Source: Mycoplasmopsis fermentans PG18 (GTDB lineage: Bacteria; Bacillota_I; Bacilli_A; Mycoplasmatales; Metamycoplasmataceae). Taken from it: DNA of 64,000 nucleotides. The translations under genes and the position numbers were made by a program. The notes beneath the pieces were generated by a model that saw only the letters and a list, made by a program, of their open reading frames with translations, did not search any database and was not told the DNA's origin. The stretch spans positions 611,391 through 675,390 of the forward strand of contig NC_021002.1 of the NCBI RefSeq assembly GCF_000209735.1, in the 5' to 3' direction. This document shows positions 30,322-45,108 of this stretch, in pieces. Position 1 is the first letter of the stretch. Every line of letters starts with the position of its first letter.

Positions 30322-31084
30322 AAGTATTTATTATGGCAAAAGTATTGTTAAAAAAATAGTCCAAACTGGAGTTTTATTAGCTTTAGCAATTGTAGTTAAT
30401 ATTACTTGCTCAAGCTTTATGAAATTTCCTTTAGCGCCTTTTTTAAAGTTTGATTTTGCACTTGTTGTCGTTACTTTTAGCGCTTTAGCAATTGCACCTT
30501 GATCAGCTTTAGTCTTAATATTACTTTTAGCAATAATAGGCCCTGCCTATGGCAGCAATTGTTATGATCCTATTGGTTTATTAGGACATTTCCTTTTAGC
30601 TTTAACTCAGCTAACTTTTGTATTAACTTTTTATTTTCTATATAAGTTTTTTAATAAAACAATTTATCAAAATTCAATTCGAAAACAAATAGATTTTTAT
30701 ATTGCTGAATTATCTTTAGCAGCAGTCATTACAACTTTGTTTTTAACTTTTGTTAACGTTTTTATTACAACACCTTGATACTTTAAAGCTTTTGGCGCAT
30801 TAAAAAATGAACCTGCCACAATTAATTCAATGATAAAAAATTGAGACAAATTCAAAGGTCTATTTCTTAATATAAACAACTATTATTTAGGCACTAGCAC
30901 TATTTTTGCTCTCTTCAATATTATTAACTTAAGTTTAAATGCTTTAATAATTTTTATCTTTTTAGCCTTCAATATTAAAGCTAAACTTTGAAAATCCGAT
31001 TTACTTGAAATCAATAAAAAGAAACATTTTAAAAATATTTTTATTCAAGCTTGTTATGCAAAATTAAATGATAATCACAAATAA
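30308..31084 (+). CDS. ECF transporter S component
   Basis: A 258-residue membrane protein with about six hydrophobic segments and an early Ala/Leu-rich helix pair (QTGVLLALAIVVNITCSSF, then KFDFALVVVTFSALAIAP) like ECF S components, which bind a vitamin or base and dock on the shared energising module. The most likely start is TTG 30308, overlapping upp by 14 bases. TGA-Trp at 30500, 30776, 30842 and 30989. Coupling to upp suggests uracil or a related pyrimidine as substrate; inference from context only. Confidence 0.72.
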
Positions 31085-31109
31085 TTTAGACATCATTTTA
31101 GGAGTCAAA

Positions 31110-33452
<2,343 letters not shown>

Positions 33453-33533
33453 AGCCAAAAATCACAAATAATTCCTAATTTTATTTATTTATTAAATAAA
33501 TGTTAAGAATAGATTAAGAAAATATAAAAATAT

Positions 33534-33560
33534 TTGGCACTTTAGGCATAAGAGTGCTAA
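33534..33560 (+). promoter_or_regulatory. CIRCE operator (HrcA site) of lon
   Basis: TTGGCACTT, 9-base spacer, GAGTGCTAA (33534-33542 and 33552-33560), close to the CIRCE consensus TTAGCACTC-N9-GAGTGCTAA. It lies 32 bases before the lon start. HrcA repression, released by heat stress, is the established meaning. Confidence 0.9.
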
Positions 33561-33592
33561 AATATAAATTATGTATTTTAGAAGGAGACCAT

Positions 33593-36574
33593 ATGAAAGA
33601 AAAAATCTTACTGTTGGACGTCTTAGATAAAGAATATTTATCTGACGCAGTTTATAATCATGAAACAAAAATTTTAGAAATAAAAACAAAAAACCAAAGT
33701 TTTAGTGATCAATATTTAAATCACTTGTTTAATTATTTTGAATCAATTAGTCATGATGAAAAGAAAGAAAAAAATGACCAAGCTAAATATTTATTTATTG
33801 GTTATTTTGACTACGCAAAAAACAAATATGATGGCAGCGATGAAAGCAGAAAAAAAATAGTTACAAAAAGTAACAATGTAAACAAATATTGTTCTTATGT
33901 TAGAGTGCTTGATTTAAATATTGAATACAAACAAGATTCAAAAGAAATCGATAGATATAAACTTAAAGTAAAAGGAATTGGACGTTATAAAATTACTCAT
34001 TTAGAAGATAATAGTGAAAAAACACCTGAAAATTCATATAATGTTGAATTTGCAGTTGCTTCAAAAAGTTCTTATGAAAATAAATTAAGTAAAGATTCAG
34101 TTAAAAAATTAAATGTATTAGATAAAACTATTACAAACTTAGTTGAAAAAGGATTATGAAGCAAAATTTTAGATCATAATTTAAGCTTAAAAGAATCAGA
34201 AGGAGCACAAAGTAAATGAATGGAAGAAAGCATGTTTAACACGCCTCGTTGAGATGAAGATTATGATGAATCTGGCGAAAATATTGTTGAAGCCCTTTTA
34301 ATTTATTTTGCTTTAAATAGCCTTTATAAGATGGATATCTTTAACTTAGATTCAGTTAATGACCATATTGATTACTTGTCATTATTACTTTATTCATATC
34401 GTAATTTTGGTTGAACTCCAAAAGAAAAAGGGATCATTAATTCACTTAAATTTTTTGACGAAAACTATACTAAAACAAAAAGCATTAACACAAATTCAAA
34501 AGCAGCTGTAAAATACTTTGAAACAGAAGCAATTTTTAGAGCTAATGAAATTAAAGAAGTTGCAAAAGAATACAACGAAGAAAATGAAAAAACTAAAAAA
34601 GTTCAAGAAAACAAAAAAAACTTATTAACTAAAAAACCTAAGAGTGAAAAAGATTCTAAAGATCCTATTGCTGAAGCTTTATTAGAAAATGAAATAAACC
34701 AAAAAGTTAAAAGTAATTTAGAAAAACAACAAAAAGAATTTCTTTTAAGAGAAAAACTTAAAGCTATTAAAGAAAGTCTTTCAGAAAATGATTCAGAAGG
34801 TGATGAAGAAGATGACTCATTTTCAAAACTTATTCATGATCCTAAATTAAAACAAATTTATCCTGAAAGTGTTTTAAAAATTATCTCTACAGAAAAGGAA
34901 AGACTTAAAGGTATGATGTCAGGAACACCAGATGCTAATGTTGCTGCTACTTACATCAGCACATTAAAGAAAATGCCTTGAAGAAAAATAGAAGTTGAAA
35001 CTTTAGACATCAAACGTGCCAAAGAAGTTTTAGATAAAAATCACTACGGCTTAGAAAAAGTTAAAGAACGTATTATTGAATACTTATCATTAATTATTAA
35101 CCATAAAAACTTATCTAAAAAATCAGACCAAGACAAATTAATTGATATTGACAAAAATTATCAAATTGATATGTCCTTATTTAAAGAAGATGAAAAAAAT
35201 GCTAAATTACAAACAGAATTTAACAATGTTCCTATTCTTACTTTAGTTGGTCCTCCAGGTACTGGTAAAACCTCTTTAGCCAGAGCTATTGCTGAAGCGC
35301 TTAACAAAAGTTACATTAAAATTAGTCTTGGTGGTGTGCATGATGAAAGTGAAATTAGAGGTCACAGACGTACTTATGTAGGTTCAATGCCAGGTAAAAT
35401 TATTAAAGCTATCCAAAGAGCTGGTGTATCTAACCCACTTATTTTATTGGATGAAATTGACAAAATGTCATCTGATTATAAAGGTGATCCAGCTAGTGCA
35501 ATGCTTGAAGTATTAGATCCTGAACAAAACACAAAATTCCAAGATAACTATCTTGAACATGAATATGACTTATCAAAAGTTATGTTTATTGCAACTGCTA
35601 ACTACTACGAAAATATTCCTGCTCCTTTAATTGACCGTGTGGAAATTATCGAATTAAACTCATATACAATTAATGAAAAAATTAAAATTGCACGTGAACA
35701 CTTAATTGATTCTACAATTCAACAAGCAGGTCTTAAAAAAGAACAATTCAATATTGATGATAAAACACTAGAATTTATTATCAAACACTATACAGCTGAA
35801 GCTGGTGTTCGTGGACTTAAGAGAGATTTAGATAAAATTGCTCGTAAAATAGTTACAAGAATTGTTGAAGGTGAAAAAATTGCTAAATTTACAATAACAA
35901 AAGATATTGTTACTGAAATGTTAGGTACTCCTAAATTTACAGATCACCAAGATACGAAAGAACCTCAAGTTGGAGTTGTTAACGGTTTAGCTTACACTTC
36001 AATAGGTGGAACAACATTGCAAATCGAAGTTTCAAGCTTCAAGAGTAAAAATAGCGGTATCAAATTAACCGGTTCGCTTAAAGATGTTATGAAGGAATCA
36101 GCCAATATTGCTCTTTCATATGTAAGAGCTAATGCTGAAAAATTTGATATTAAAGATTTTGCTTTTGATGAAAGAGAAATTCATATTCACGTTCCAGAAG
36201 GAGCTGTTCCTAAAGATGGGCCTAGTGCTGGTGTAACATTTACAACTGCTTTAGTTAGTGCTTTAAGTAATAAACCTGTACCTCAAGATATTGCAATGAC
36301 AGGTGAAATTACTTTAAGAGGTCGTGTTTTTGAAATTGGTGGATTAAAAGAAAAATCATTTGCTGCATATAAAAAAGGAATCAAAACTGTATTTATTCCA
36401 AAAGACAATGAAAAGAATTTAGCAGATATTCCTGAAGAAGTTAAAAAAGCAATTACCTTTATTCCAGTTGAAACTTATGAAGAAATTTATAATCACATTT
36501 TTAAAGATCAAAAGCCTACAACTGATAAAAGCGATTCGACTAAAAAGTCTATAAAACAGGCAAATAAGAAATAA
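33593..36574 (+). CDS. lon: ATP-dependent protease Lon
   Basis: A 993-residue Lon, longer than the usual about 800 because of a charged insert in the N-terminal half. ATG 33593 follows AGAAGGAG; an upstream in-frame start at 33554 lies within the operator. AAA domain: Walker [10 protein letters not shown] (about residue 552), Walker [11 protein letters not shown]. Protease domain: catalytic Ser878 in [11 protein letters not shown] and Lys919 in [10 protein letters not shown] form the Ser-Lys dyad. It degrades misfolded and regulatory proteins. Under CIRCE control. Confidence 0.98.
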
Positions 36575-36582
36575 TTTAAATG

Positions 36583-36612
36583 ACTTATATTCGTTGAATA
36601 TAAGTTTTTTTA
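36583..36612 (+). terminator. Intrinsic terminator of lon
   Basis: Ten-base stem ACTTATATTC/GAATATAAGT with loop GTT, then T7. Confidence 0.93.
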
Positions 36613-36660
36613 ATACCCTCATATTTTTTAAAAAGTAACAACTAATGTATAATATTTAAG

Positions 36661-37038
36661 ATGAAAGAAATGCAAATTATAAGTTATGTTTTATTATCAA
36701 TAACTTTATTATTAGCTATTATCGGAACAATTTTTGGAACAAATTTTTATTGAAAAACTCCTAAGCTTAATAAAGTTTTTAGCTATAGAACAAAATTATC
36801 ATTAAAAAATCATGAATACTTTTATTATGCAAATCACACTTTTGGAAGAGGTTTGTTTTCTCAAAGTATAGTCATTTTAATATTGTCTTTTATTTCTTGC
36901 AGCATTGTTTTTTCACTTAAAGATTATCATTATTTATTCATAATAATTTTTGCAATTTGATTTTTGAGTTTCTTTTCAATCATTATTTACATTGAATTAA
37001 AACTTAAAAAAAGAGACAAAATAATTACAGATTTATAA
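36661..37038 (+). CDS. SdpI-like membrane protein
   Basis: A 125-residue protein with about three hydrophobic segments. The central signature FSYRTKLSLKNHEYFYYANH matches the GYRTxxSxKNxxxWxxAN pattern of SdpI-family proteins, a group of small membrane proteins that includes the B. subtilis SdpI immunity protein. ATG 36661 has no strong ribosome binding site and sits about 13 bases after a TATAAT-like box. Two TGA-Trp codons. Function here unknown. Confidence 0.72.
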
Positions 37039-37054
37039 AAAATCCATAAAAAAT

Positions 37055-37076
37055 AGAAGCATGTAACAATGCTTCT
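37055..37076. terminator. Bidirectional terminator
   Basis: AGAAGCAT/ATGCTTCT stem between two convergent genes, overlapping the last codon of the leftward gene. Confidence 0.7.
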
Positions 37077-37578
37077 AATATTTATTTTTAATGCGTTCGT
37101 AATTCTTTTTGTTTTTGTTGTAATAAGCTTCTAAAAGATCTTTTTGACTGTAACCTAATAATTTAGCAACCCCTAAAGTTAAAGCTAATATTTCTCCAAT
37201 AACATATTTATTGATGTTATTTGTTGCTGAAGAAATTGTTTGGAATAATAAGCAAATTTGTTTATTAACATCCTTACTCATTATTAATGGTGTGATGTTA
37301 GGATCAACTTCATATTGATAAGCAAAAGAGCCAACAAAGTGCAATATATCAGCAAATTCTTCTAAAGCTTTGTCTTTATCAATTTGTTTTTTTGCTTTTC
37401 AATATTTGAATGTTTGGACTTCATTTGCAAATTCTGCCGTTTCAACAAGTAAAGCTAATAATTTCATGTAGTGAAATTCTTTAATTTTGCTTTTTGAAGT
37501 CTTTGCATCAATATCATTACGAGCTGCAATAGCTTTGTCAAGATCTTTTTGCATTGTAAATATTTTTGTTAAATTCAT
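37075..37578 (-). CDS. Dimeric (all-alpha) dUTP diphosphatase
   Basis: A 167-residue all-helical protein. The metal-binding Glu/Asp motifs of dimeric dUTPases/MazG-like NTP hydrolases are visible: LALLVETAEFANEVQTFKYW (about residues 40-60) and KALEEFADILHFVGSFAY (about 69-87). It would hydrolyse dUTP to dUMP and keep uracil out of DNA. Start ATG 37578. It lies 56 bases downstream of the HEAT gene on the same strand. Confidence 0.85.
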
Positions 37579-37634
37579 GTTTCAATTATACAACAAGTTT
37601 AAAAGCGCAATAAAAAAGCTAAATTATTATTTAG

Positions 37635-38348
37635 CTAAATATTTGCTTCCTTTAATATATCTAAAGAGTGAGTTGCTTCTTTTGATAAAGTATCTTTGCT
37701 ATTTAAATATGAGTTAAGTATTTCTTTACTTGCTTCAAAATTAAAAGCTGATAATAATGTTAAAAATTTCCAAACAAAAATTTTATTATCAATATTTTGA
37801 CCATAAACATCAATTAGCTCATTTAAAAGTTTTTCAGTAGCTAATTCTTTTTTATTAAAACAAATGTAACCAATTGCATCAATAACTTCTTGTTTTTGTT
37901 CAATTGTTCCTTGCTTAAGAGTTTCAAGTAAAAGAGGAAAAATTGAAGTATGCATTTTAGCTAAAGATTTGGCAATAATGTCTCTTGGTAGTGGATAAGA
38001 ACTTTTATTACTAATATATTTAGGCAATTCTTTAATTTGGTTATTACCAATTTTGCTCAAATATTCAATCATTTTATTAGCTGTAAAAGCATTACCTGTT
38101 TCTAAAGTTTCACAAATAGCGATTTTAGTATAAAGTTTGTCTTCTTTTTCTAATCGTTTTAATAATGCATCTACACTTTCTTCATCCATAGGAGATAAAT
38201 TATAAGCCGCAGAAGATCTAACTCATGCATATTCATGTTGCAATAATTCTAGTAATTCTTTTTTGCTTTTGTTTTCAAATTCTGCAATATCTTCTTGATC
38301 AACATAACCTCTTGATAATCATTGTTTTTTATTTTCTACTGGTTTCAT
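37635..38348 (-). CDS. HEAT-repeat protein
   Basis: A 237-residue soluble protein, ATG 38348 behind AAAAGGA. It consists of two-helix repeats of HEAT/PBS-lyase type: LLELLQHEYAWVRSSAAYNL, LLKRLEKEDKLYTKIAICET, LLLETLKQGTIEQKQEVIDA and LLSAFNFEASKEILNSYL. Such proteins are usually scaffolds. Start codon preferred for its site; TGA-Trp near the N-terminus. No specific partner can be named. Confidence 0.75.
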
Positions 38349-38367
38349 AAGTATCCTTTTGATATAA

Positions 38368-38390
38368 AAATGAGCCTTAATTTGGCTCAT
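38368..38390 (-). terminator. Intrinsic terminator
   Basis: TGAGCC/GGCTCA hairpin (38371-38376/38384-38389) followed, on the minus strand, by T's. It ends the transcript of the membrane protein gene at 38410-38865. Confidence 0.8.
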
Positions 38391-38409
38391 ATATTATATA
38401 ATTTTATTA

Positions 38410-38865
38410 TTATTTTTCTTCTTGTTTTTCTACTTCTTTTTTAACTACAATAACTTCATCTTTGAAGAATTGTACATTTGCTTTTTTTCTAAGTAGTATA
38501 GCAGCAACAAAGGAAACAATTCAAATAAAGCAACCAATTATAAATAAAATCATAAATGTCTTATCATTTCATTCTGAAGTGTAAATTGCTAAGAAAATTG
38601 AAAATACTGTTATTGTAACTCAAACTGCACCTAGTGCTAATCCAACAATAAGTGTAAATAATGAAAAAGTTAGTGCAGATGATCGAGTATAACCATTAGT
38701 CGCAATAACAATACTTTGAATAATAGCTAAAAGAATTAAAAATCCAATAAAGCTACATGCAATAATACTGCAAATAACTATTCATTTAGTATAGCTTAAT
38801 TCTTTTGCTTCCAATTTTTCATTGTTTACTTTGTTTAAAGATTCTGTTTTGTTTTCTGTTGACAT
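38410..38865 (-). CDS. Four-TM membrane protein
   Basis: A 151-residue protein, ATG 38865 behind AAAAGGAG. Four hydrophobic segments (about residues 28-50, 63-84, 88-102 and 108-128) lie between a charged N-terminus and a Lys/Glu-rich C-terminal tail (KKEVEKQEEK). No family recognised. The layout, size and neighbourhood resemble the next gene (38994-39413), so they may be distant paralogs. Confidence 0.7.
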
Positions 38866-38949
38866 AGATCTCCTTTTCATTTAAACTCAAAAACATCTAT
38901 TTTCCGATGCAATTTAATTTTATATAAATTTAAACAAAATAAAAAAATT

Positions 38950-38985
38950 TTTTAAAAAAAGACACTCACATAAGAATGTCTTTAA
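38950..38985 (-). terminator. Intrinsic terminator
   Basis: On the minus strand AAAGACATTC pairs with GAGTGTCTTT (one mismatch), followed by T7, 10 bases past the stop at 38994. Confidence 0.85.
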
Positions 38986-38993
38986 AATTAATT

Positions 38994-39413
38994 CTATTCT
39001 GCTTTTGAGTCAATTGATTCATCTGATTTAAAATAATTGAAGTAGTTTTTATTTTCTTTTTGAGCATCAGAAATATAAATAAATGCTCCGATGAATGTTA
39101 ATATTCCAACGAAGAATCCTATAATTAAGATTATCATTGATTTTTTATCTTCTAATTTGCTTGCTTGAATAGTTATAACAATATGTAATACAAATGAAGC
39201 AACGCTTATAGGAAGTATTGATAAAATTAATGCAGTAGGGATAATAATTTCTTTTCAGTTATTTTTAATATATTCATTTGTTTCTTCTCCACTTTTAAAT
39301 ATTTTAACTGCAACATCAATAAACATAAATATTGCAATTCCTGTTATAACAGCGCTTAAAAGTGATAAAACAATCAAAGCAATAGCTGAACTTTTAGGAT
39401 TTTTTCTATGCAT
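38994..39413 (-). CDS. Membrane protein
   Basis: A 139-residue protein, ATG 39413 behind AAGGAGA, with three hydrophobic segments (about 9-32, 55-80 and 91-113) and an acidic C-terminus. One TGA-Trp. Not recognised. Separate terminator and ribosome binding site indicate its own transcript. Confidence 0.68.
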
Positions 39414-39488
39414 TTTTCTCCTTTAAAAATGTAATTTTATTACCTTAGTATTATAAAAAATAAATTTTAATTTTGAAGAAATATTTTG

Positions 39489-40265
39489 TTAAATGTTTCA
39501 ATATGGTTCATTAATATGAACTAATTCAATTTTAACTCCAGGGAATTTTTCTTTGATTATTTTATATGCATCATCTGCGAAAACTTGTTCATCAAGGTGA
39601 GAAATTTCTAAAATATTGGCTTTGGTTTCTTTATAAACTATTCAGTCACTTCATTTAATATCGCTTGTAATAATAAGATCATAATTTAAATTATTTATAG
39701 CATTAACTTCTGAAATATATCCAGCCCCTGAAAGGAAAGCAATTTTACTAATTTCATTGTTTCATAGGTCTTTATGTAAATTTGTACGCATAGCTTTGAA
39801 GCCAAAAGTTGTTTTAATTTTTTTAACTAAATCATTAAAAGTAGTTTTGTAATTTACTAAATTAGGATAATTATGTTCATAATTTTGGCGATAATTTTCA
39901 AGTCCTAATTTTTTTATGATTTGATATGAAGTTCCATAGTATTGGTTGTCATAGTTAGTATGAAAAGCTAAAACATTAATTCTTTTTTCTTTGCATTTTT
40001 GATAAATTGATCTTTTGTATGGAGCTTTGATATCTTCATCATCTCAAGATGCTTCAAATTTAAAAGGGTGATGAATGATGATTAAATTAGCATCTATTTC
40101 TAAAGCTTTTTCGAAAACTTCTTTGGTTAAGTCAATAGCACAAACTATACTACGTAAAGGTTCTGATAAATTGAATTTAATAGAAAAACCACTTGGGTCT
40201 CATTCTTCTTTAAGATCAAGTGGTCACTTTTCTAATAAATATTTTGTTACTTTTCTAATTTGCAT
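39489..40265 (-). CDS. Nif3-like dinuclear metal-centre protein
   Basis: A 258-residue Nif3/YqfO-family protein. Metal ligands are visible in LIIIHHPFKF (about residue 63), LAFHTNYDN (about 100) and near the C-terminus in LEISHLDEQVF (about 220), the usual His/Asp/Glu set. Some members are called GTP cyclohydrolase I type 2, but the true activity is unsettled. ATG overlaps the stop codon of rpoD by one base, so it is translated from the rpoD transcript; this rpoD-linked position is common in Firmicutes and Mollicutes. Confidence 0.88.
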
Positions 40266-41734
40266 TATTTAATGAAATCTTTCAAGTGACGTCCTTTACG
40301 TGTGCTACTTTTAAGTTTTCTTAAAATTTTGTTTTCAATTTGACGAATTCTTTCTTTAGAAACATTTCTTTCTTCTGCTAATTTTTCAAGTGAGTGAATT
40401 GGGTATTTATTTCCATTTTCGTCAACTCCAACTCCGAAACGTTTGCAGATTAAAATTCTTTCATCATCATCAAGTGATTTTTCAAGAATTGAATTTAGTG
40501 TTTCCACTAATTCTTCTTGTGAAGCATAATCAACTGGATTAACAACACTTTCATCTTTAACAAAGTCACTAAATGATGAATCATTTTCTTTACCAATTTG
40601 TTTGTCTAAAGAAATAGGGTCAATGTTGATTTTTCTAATGTATCTAACTTTTTCAGCGTCATAGCCATTGCCATATCTTTCAGCAATCATTTCATCAGTT
40701 GGTTCATAACCTAATTCTTGTTGCAATTCACGTTCAATTTTAGTGATTTTGTTAATAGTTTCAACCATGTGAACAGGTACTCTGATAGTTCTAGCTTGAT
40801 CAGCTACAGCGCGAGTTATTGCTTGACGAATTCATCAAGTTGCATATGTTGAGAATTTAAAGCCTTTTGAAACGTTATATTTTGAAACTGCTTTTACGAT
40901 ACCTGAGTTACCTTCTGAGATTAAGTCAATAAAGCTAAGTCCTCTATTTTTGTATTTTTTAGCATTATTGATAACTAAACGTAAATTACGTTTGATAAGT
41001 TTATCCCTAGCACGTTTTCCTCTAAAGCCACCTTTTTCCATTTCTTGAGCAAGTTTCTTTTCTTCTTCAATGGTTAAAAGTTTTCCATATTTACCAATTC
41101 AACGCATGTATCATTTAACAATATCATTAGTTTCGGTAAGTTTGTTGGTTAAATCTTTATCTTTAATTACTTTGTTATCATTAAGGTTAATTTCTTCATT
41201 TTCATAAGATTCAAGTTCAAGTGAATCTTCATCTTCATTATTTTTACTTTTTTTCGATTTTTTCTTACTGCTTAATTCTTCTTCGTCTTCATCTTCGTCA
41301 TCTTCATCATAACTTGAATCAACATAGTCATCTTCAATAATGTATTCTTGACTTTCATCATCGTCACCATATGAACCAACTAAATTGTAGTTATCATCTT
41401 CATCTAAATCTTCGTCATATAAATCACTTTTTTTGTTTTTAACATCCATTTCATCGGTGTTTTCGTCTTTTTTGCTTTTTTCTTCGAATTCTAATTCTGA
41501 GTCTAATTCATCTAAACTAACATCGTCTAAATCGCCCTCGTCGCTTTCATCAAGAATTAAGCCTGATTCAAAAAGTTGGCCTAAAACTTCGTCCATTGAT
41601 TCATCATCAATTTCAACTTTAATTGAATCTAAATAATCATAAACTTCAGACTGACTTATTTGTTTTTTCTTTAAGCTTTTTGCATGTTTTTTAATCATTG
41701 AGATTATTGATTTAATTTCATTTGCTTTATTCAT
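40265..41734 (-). CDS. rpoD: RNA polymerase primary sigma factor
   Basis: A 489-residue sigma-70. Region 2 is [21 protein letters not shown] and [18 protein letters not shown]; region 3 follows ([20 protein letters not shown]); region 4 carries the -35 helix-turn-helix [20 protein letters not shown]. The N-terminal about 200 residues are extremely acidic (runs of Asp/Glu/Ser such as [14 protein letters not shown]), then basic. It directs transcription of housekeeping genes. The start overlaps the end of dnaG by 8 bases: the classic dnaG-rpoD macromolecular-synthesis operon. Confidence 0.97.
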
Positions 41735-43634
41735 TTTTTTCCTTTCTTTTTTGCATTTCTCTTAATTTTTCTTTGTGTTCATCATACATTTTTTTGATAC
41801 TGCTGATTTGTTTCAAAACTTCAGGATTGCTTGTGTATTTATTATAAGCATTATCTGATTCCTTTAATGCTCGGCGATAAACATCTTTAAAGTTTTGTTT
41901 AATAATTTTATCCTCTTTGTATTTTTTTGAAAATTGATTTAAATCGATATCAACATTTTCCTGTTCTAAGTCTTTGATATATTCCTTTAATTTAGCAACC
42001 TTAATACTTTTACTTTCTCTAAATGTTTGATAAAGTTCTTTTTTTAAATCTTCATTATTTAATTTACCGAAAAACATTAAGTCTTTGTGTGTATCTTCTC
42101 TTTCTTTAAATAGCTTAATTAATTCAGTGTGATTAAGTAATAAATAGAAAAGATTGTTAATTCAATAATCGCTTAATGGCACTTCGTTATTTAAAGGGTG
42201 ATTAAAATTATTGACATTATTGCTGTATTCAACTACTTGATTATAATTTTGTTCATCATAAGCATAAGGGGGAATATTGTTTTCTAATAATTGATATTCA
42301 CCTGAGTCTTCTGGAAATTGTTGTGGTGCATAAATTTCTTGAGAATCATAAGGATCAGGCAACTTAAAGTTGTGTTTTACTTGAATGCTAAAACCATAAT
42401 CGGTTTGAATTTTGTTTTTGTAGAATTCTTGAACATTAATTTCTTGGTGTTCAAGGAAGTTAACAAAGTCATTGCAAAAAGCTTTAACATTTTTGATTTC
42501 ATTGTTTGGCGAAACACTGAGATTATATTTCTTGCTTAAATTTTCATAAATAAAATCTAATGCAGCTGGAGCTTCTTTAATTAACTTGTGAAGAATATCG
42601 GCACCATAACTATTAAATAATTCATCGGGGTCATATTTAGTTGTGTTACGTACTATGTAAGTGTCAATACGATGGTCTAATAAAAACTTAGCACTTTTTA
42701 GTGAAGCTTTTTGACCAGCATCATCACCATCTAAAAAGATGACTACTTTTTTGTTTTTTAGTAATCGGAAATGATTATTGGTTAAAGCTGTACCCATTAA
42801 ACCAACAGCATTATAGATTTCAGCTTTAAAAAGTGCAATAACATCAAAAAATCCTTCAGTAATTATGATTGAATTGTCTTCGCTTTTACTATTAGCTTGT
42901 CAATAGTTATATAAAAGAGAATTCTTTTTGAAAAGTTTAGTTTCATTACTATTGATATATTTAGGTTTAGTATCATTGTCTAAAGCACGAGCACTAAATC
43001 CAACTATTTCACCTTGTTCATCTTTAATAGCAAAAGTAATTCTATTCTTAAATGCGACACTTTTGTTATGACTATTAATTAAACTTGCTTTGACTAATAA
43101 GTCAGGAATATTTTCTAACTCATTTGCAAAAATTGAATTGAAACTTTCTTCTTCACTATAACCAATATCAAAAGCCTGAATGATTTCACTAGTTAATGCT
43201 CTTTTATGAATAAAATCTTTTAATTCTTTGTTTTTTCTTTTTATTAATTCTAGTTTAAAAAGTGAATTAGCTTTGTTGTTGATTTCAATTATTTTTAAGT
43301 CTTCTTCATTGTAACGACTTATTGATTTTTGGAATGAACTTAAGTCAACATTGATATTACTACGATTAGCTAAATATTCTAGTGATTCTTGGAAAGTTCA
43401 TTTTTTGTATTTCATTAAAAATGTTAAAACATTACCACCAACTTGGCAGACAAAGCATTTAAATATTTGCTTTTTAGGGTCGACATTCATTGATGGATTT
43501 GTGTCTTGGTGAAAAGGACAAATGCAAACAAAACTACGACCTTTTTTGCTTAAAGTAACAAATGAGTTGATAACATCAACAATATCATTACTTGCAATAA
43601 TTGAGTCAACTATTTCATGGTTATTATTACTCAT
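41727..43634 (-). CDS. dnaG: DNA primase
   Basis: A 635-residue primase. The N-terminal CHC2 zinc finger is CICPFHQDTNPSMNV to FKCFVCQVGGN (about residues 38-68). The TOPRIM core contains KVVIFLDGDDAGQKAS at about residue 287. It makes RNA primers for replication. The C-terminal helicase-binding part is helical. ATG 43634 follows GGAGG. It lies between glyS and rpoD, with 33 bases to glyS. Confidence 0.96.
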
Positions 43635-43667
43635 TTGTTACCTCCGTTTTTTTCTAAAACTATTGTT

Positions 43668-45029
43668 TTATAGTTCTTTTAGTAAATTATTAATTAGTAC
43701 AGTTTTTTGTTTCATACTGTCTCTGTCTCTAATTGTTACAGTATTTTTTTCAAGTGAATCAAAGTCTATTGTAACACAATAAGGTGTACCAATAGCATCT
43801 TGACGACGGTATCTTTTGCCTATTGATCCAGTTTCATCATAAGTTACAGATAAGCCTGCTTTTAGTAATTTTTCATAAACTTCTGTTGCTTTATCATTTA
43901 GTTTTTTAACTAAAGGTAAAACTGCAACTTGATAAGGAGCTAAATTTTTGTGTAGATGTAAAACAACTCTTGAGTCATCTTTTTCAAGTTTTTCTTCGTC
44001 ATATGAATCAATTAAAATTGCTAACATTAAACGGTCAAGTCCTATTGAAGGTTCAATAACAAAAGGAACAAATTTTTCGTTTGTTACAGGGTCAACATAT
44101 TCTAAGTTTTCACCAGTAGCTTTCATATGAGCATTTAAATCATAGTCAGTACGATTAGCTATTCCTAAAAGTTCACCTCAGCCAAAAGGGAAAAGATATT
44201 CAATGTCACTTGTGCCTGAAGAATAATGACTTAGTTCTTCTTTTTCATGTTCTCTGATACGAACATTTTCTTTGCTTAAGCCTAAATATTCAGCAAATTT
44301 TTCAGCTTTTTTAATGTAGTATTTGTAAAGTTTGTTTGCTTCTTTTGGATGGCAAAATACTTCAAGTTCCATTTGTTCAAATTCACGAGTACGGAAAATA
44401 AAGTTACCTGGTGTTACTTCATTTCTGAAACTTTTTCCAACTTGCCCTATGCCCATAGGTAATTTTGAACGCATGCTTCTTTGTACGTTTTTAAAGTTAA
44501 CAAAAATACCTTGAGCAGTTTCAGGACGTAAGTAAATTTTGTTTTTGGTTTCTTCTGTAACTCCTTGTTTGGTTTCAAACATTAAGTTAAATTTTCTAAT
44601 ATCGCTTCAGTTAGTTTTAGCACCATCGTATTCTTTAAGATTCTTTTCAAGGAATTTTTTGATTTCATCATTAGTCATTTTTTCTGGAATAATGTTAGGA
44701 TCAATCTCTTGAACTAATTTGTCAGCACGATATCTTTTGCCATTAACTTTGTTTTCAATTAAAGGATCATTAAAGTTAATAACATGACCTGAAGTTACTC
44801 AAACTTGAGGATTCATTAAAATTTTTGAATCTAGTAAATGGTTGTTTTTTTCTTTTTTAATAAATTCGCTTTTTCAAGCAGCTTCAATATTATCCTTTAA
44901 AAGTGAACCAAGAGGACCATAGTCTCAAGTATTAGCTAAACCACCATAAATTTCACTACCTTGATAAACAAATCCACTAGCTTTTAAATGATTTATTAAA
45001 GTAGTCATATTTTTTTCATTATTCTTCAT
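43668..45029 (-). CDS. glyS: Glycyl-tRNA synthetase (class II, alpha2 type)
   Basis: A 453-residue enzyme charging tRNA-Gly. Motif 2 region reads [27 protein letters not shown] (about residues 188-214); motif 3 is [17 protein letters not shown] (about 324). The C-terminal anticodon-binding domain ([18 protein letters not shown] to [12 protein letters not shown]) is complete. Start ATG 45029 behind AAGGAGAG; a second ATG seven codons on is possible. TGA-Trp occurs in [12 protein letters not shown]. First gene of the glyS-dnaG-rpoD-nif3 run. Confidence 0.96.
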
Positions 45030-45108
45030 AAATATCTCTCCTTTTATTAATTGAATAATAGTAAATAATTACAAAAAATGCATCTAAGTGCATTTCTTGA
45101 TAATTAAA

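Noticed and set aside
41111-41734. Separate acidic RpoE/delta-like protein upstream of rpoD
   Set aside because: The acidic region is in frame with rpoD through a TGA-Trp codon and has no stop, so it is the sigma factor N-terminus.
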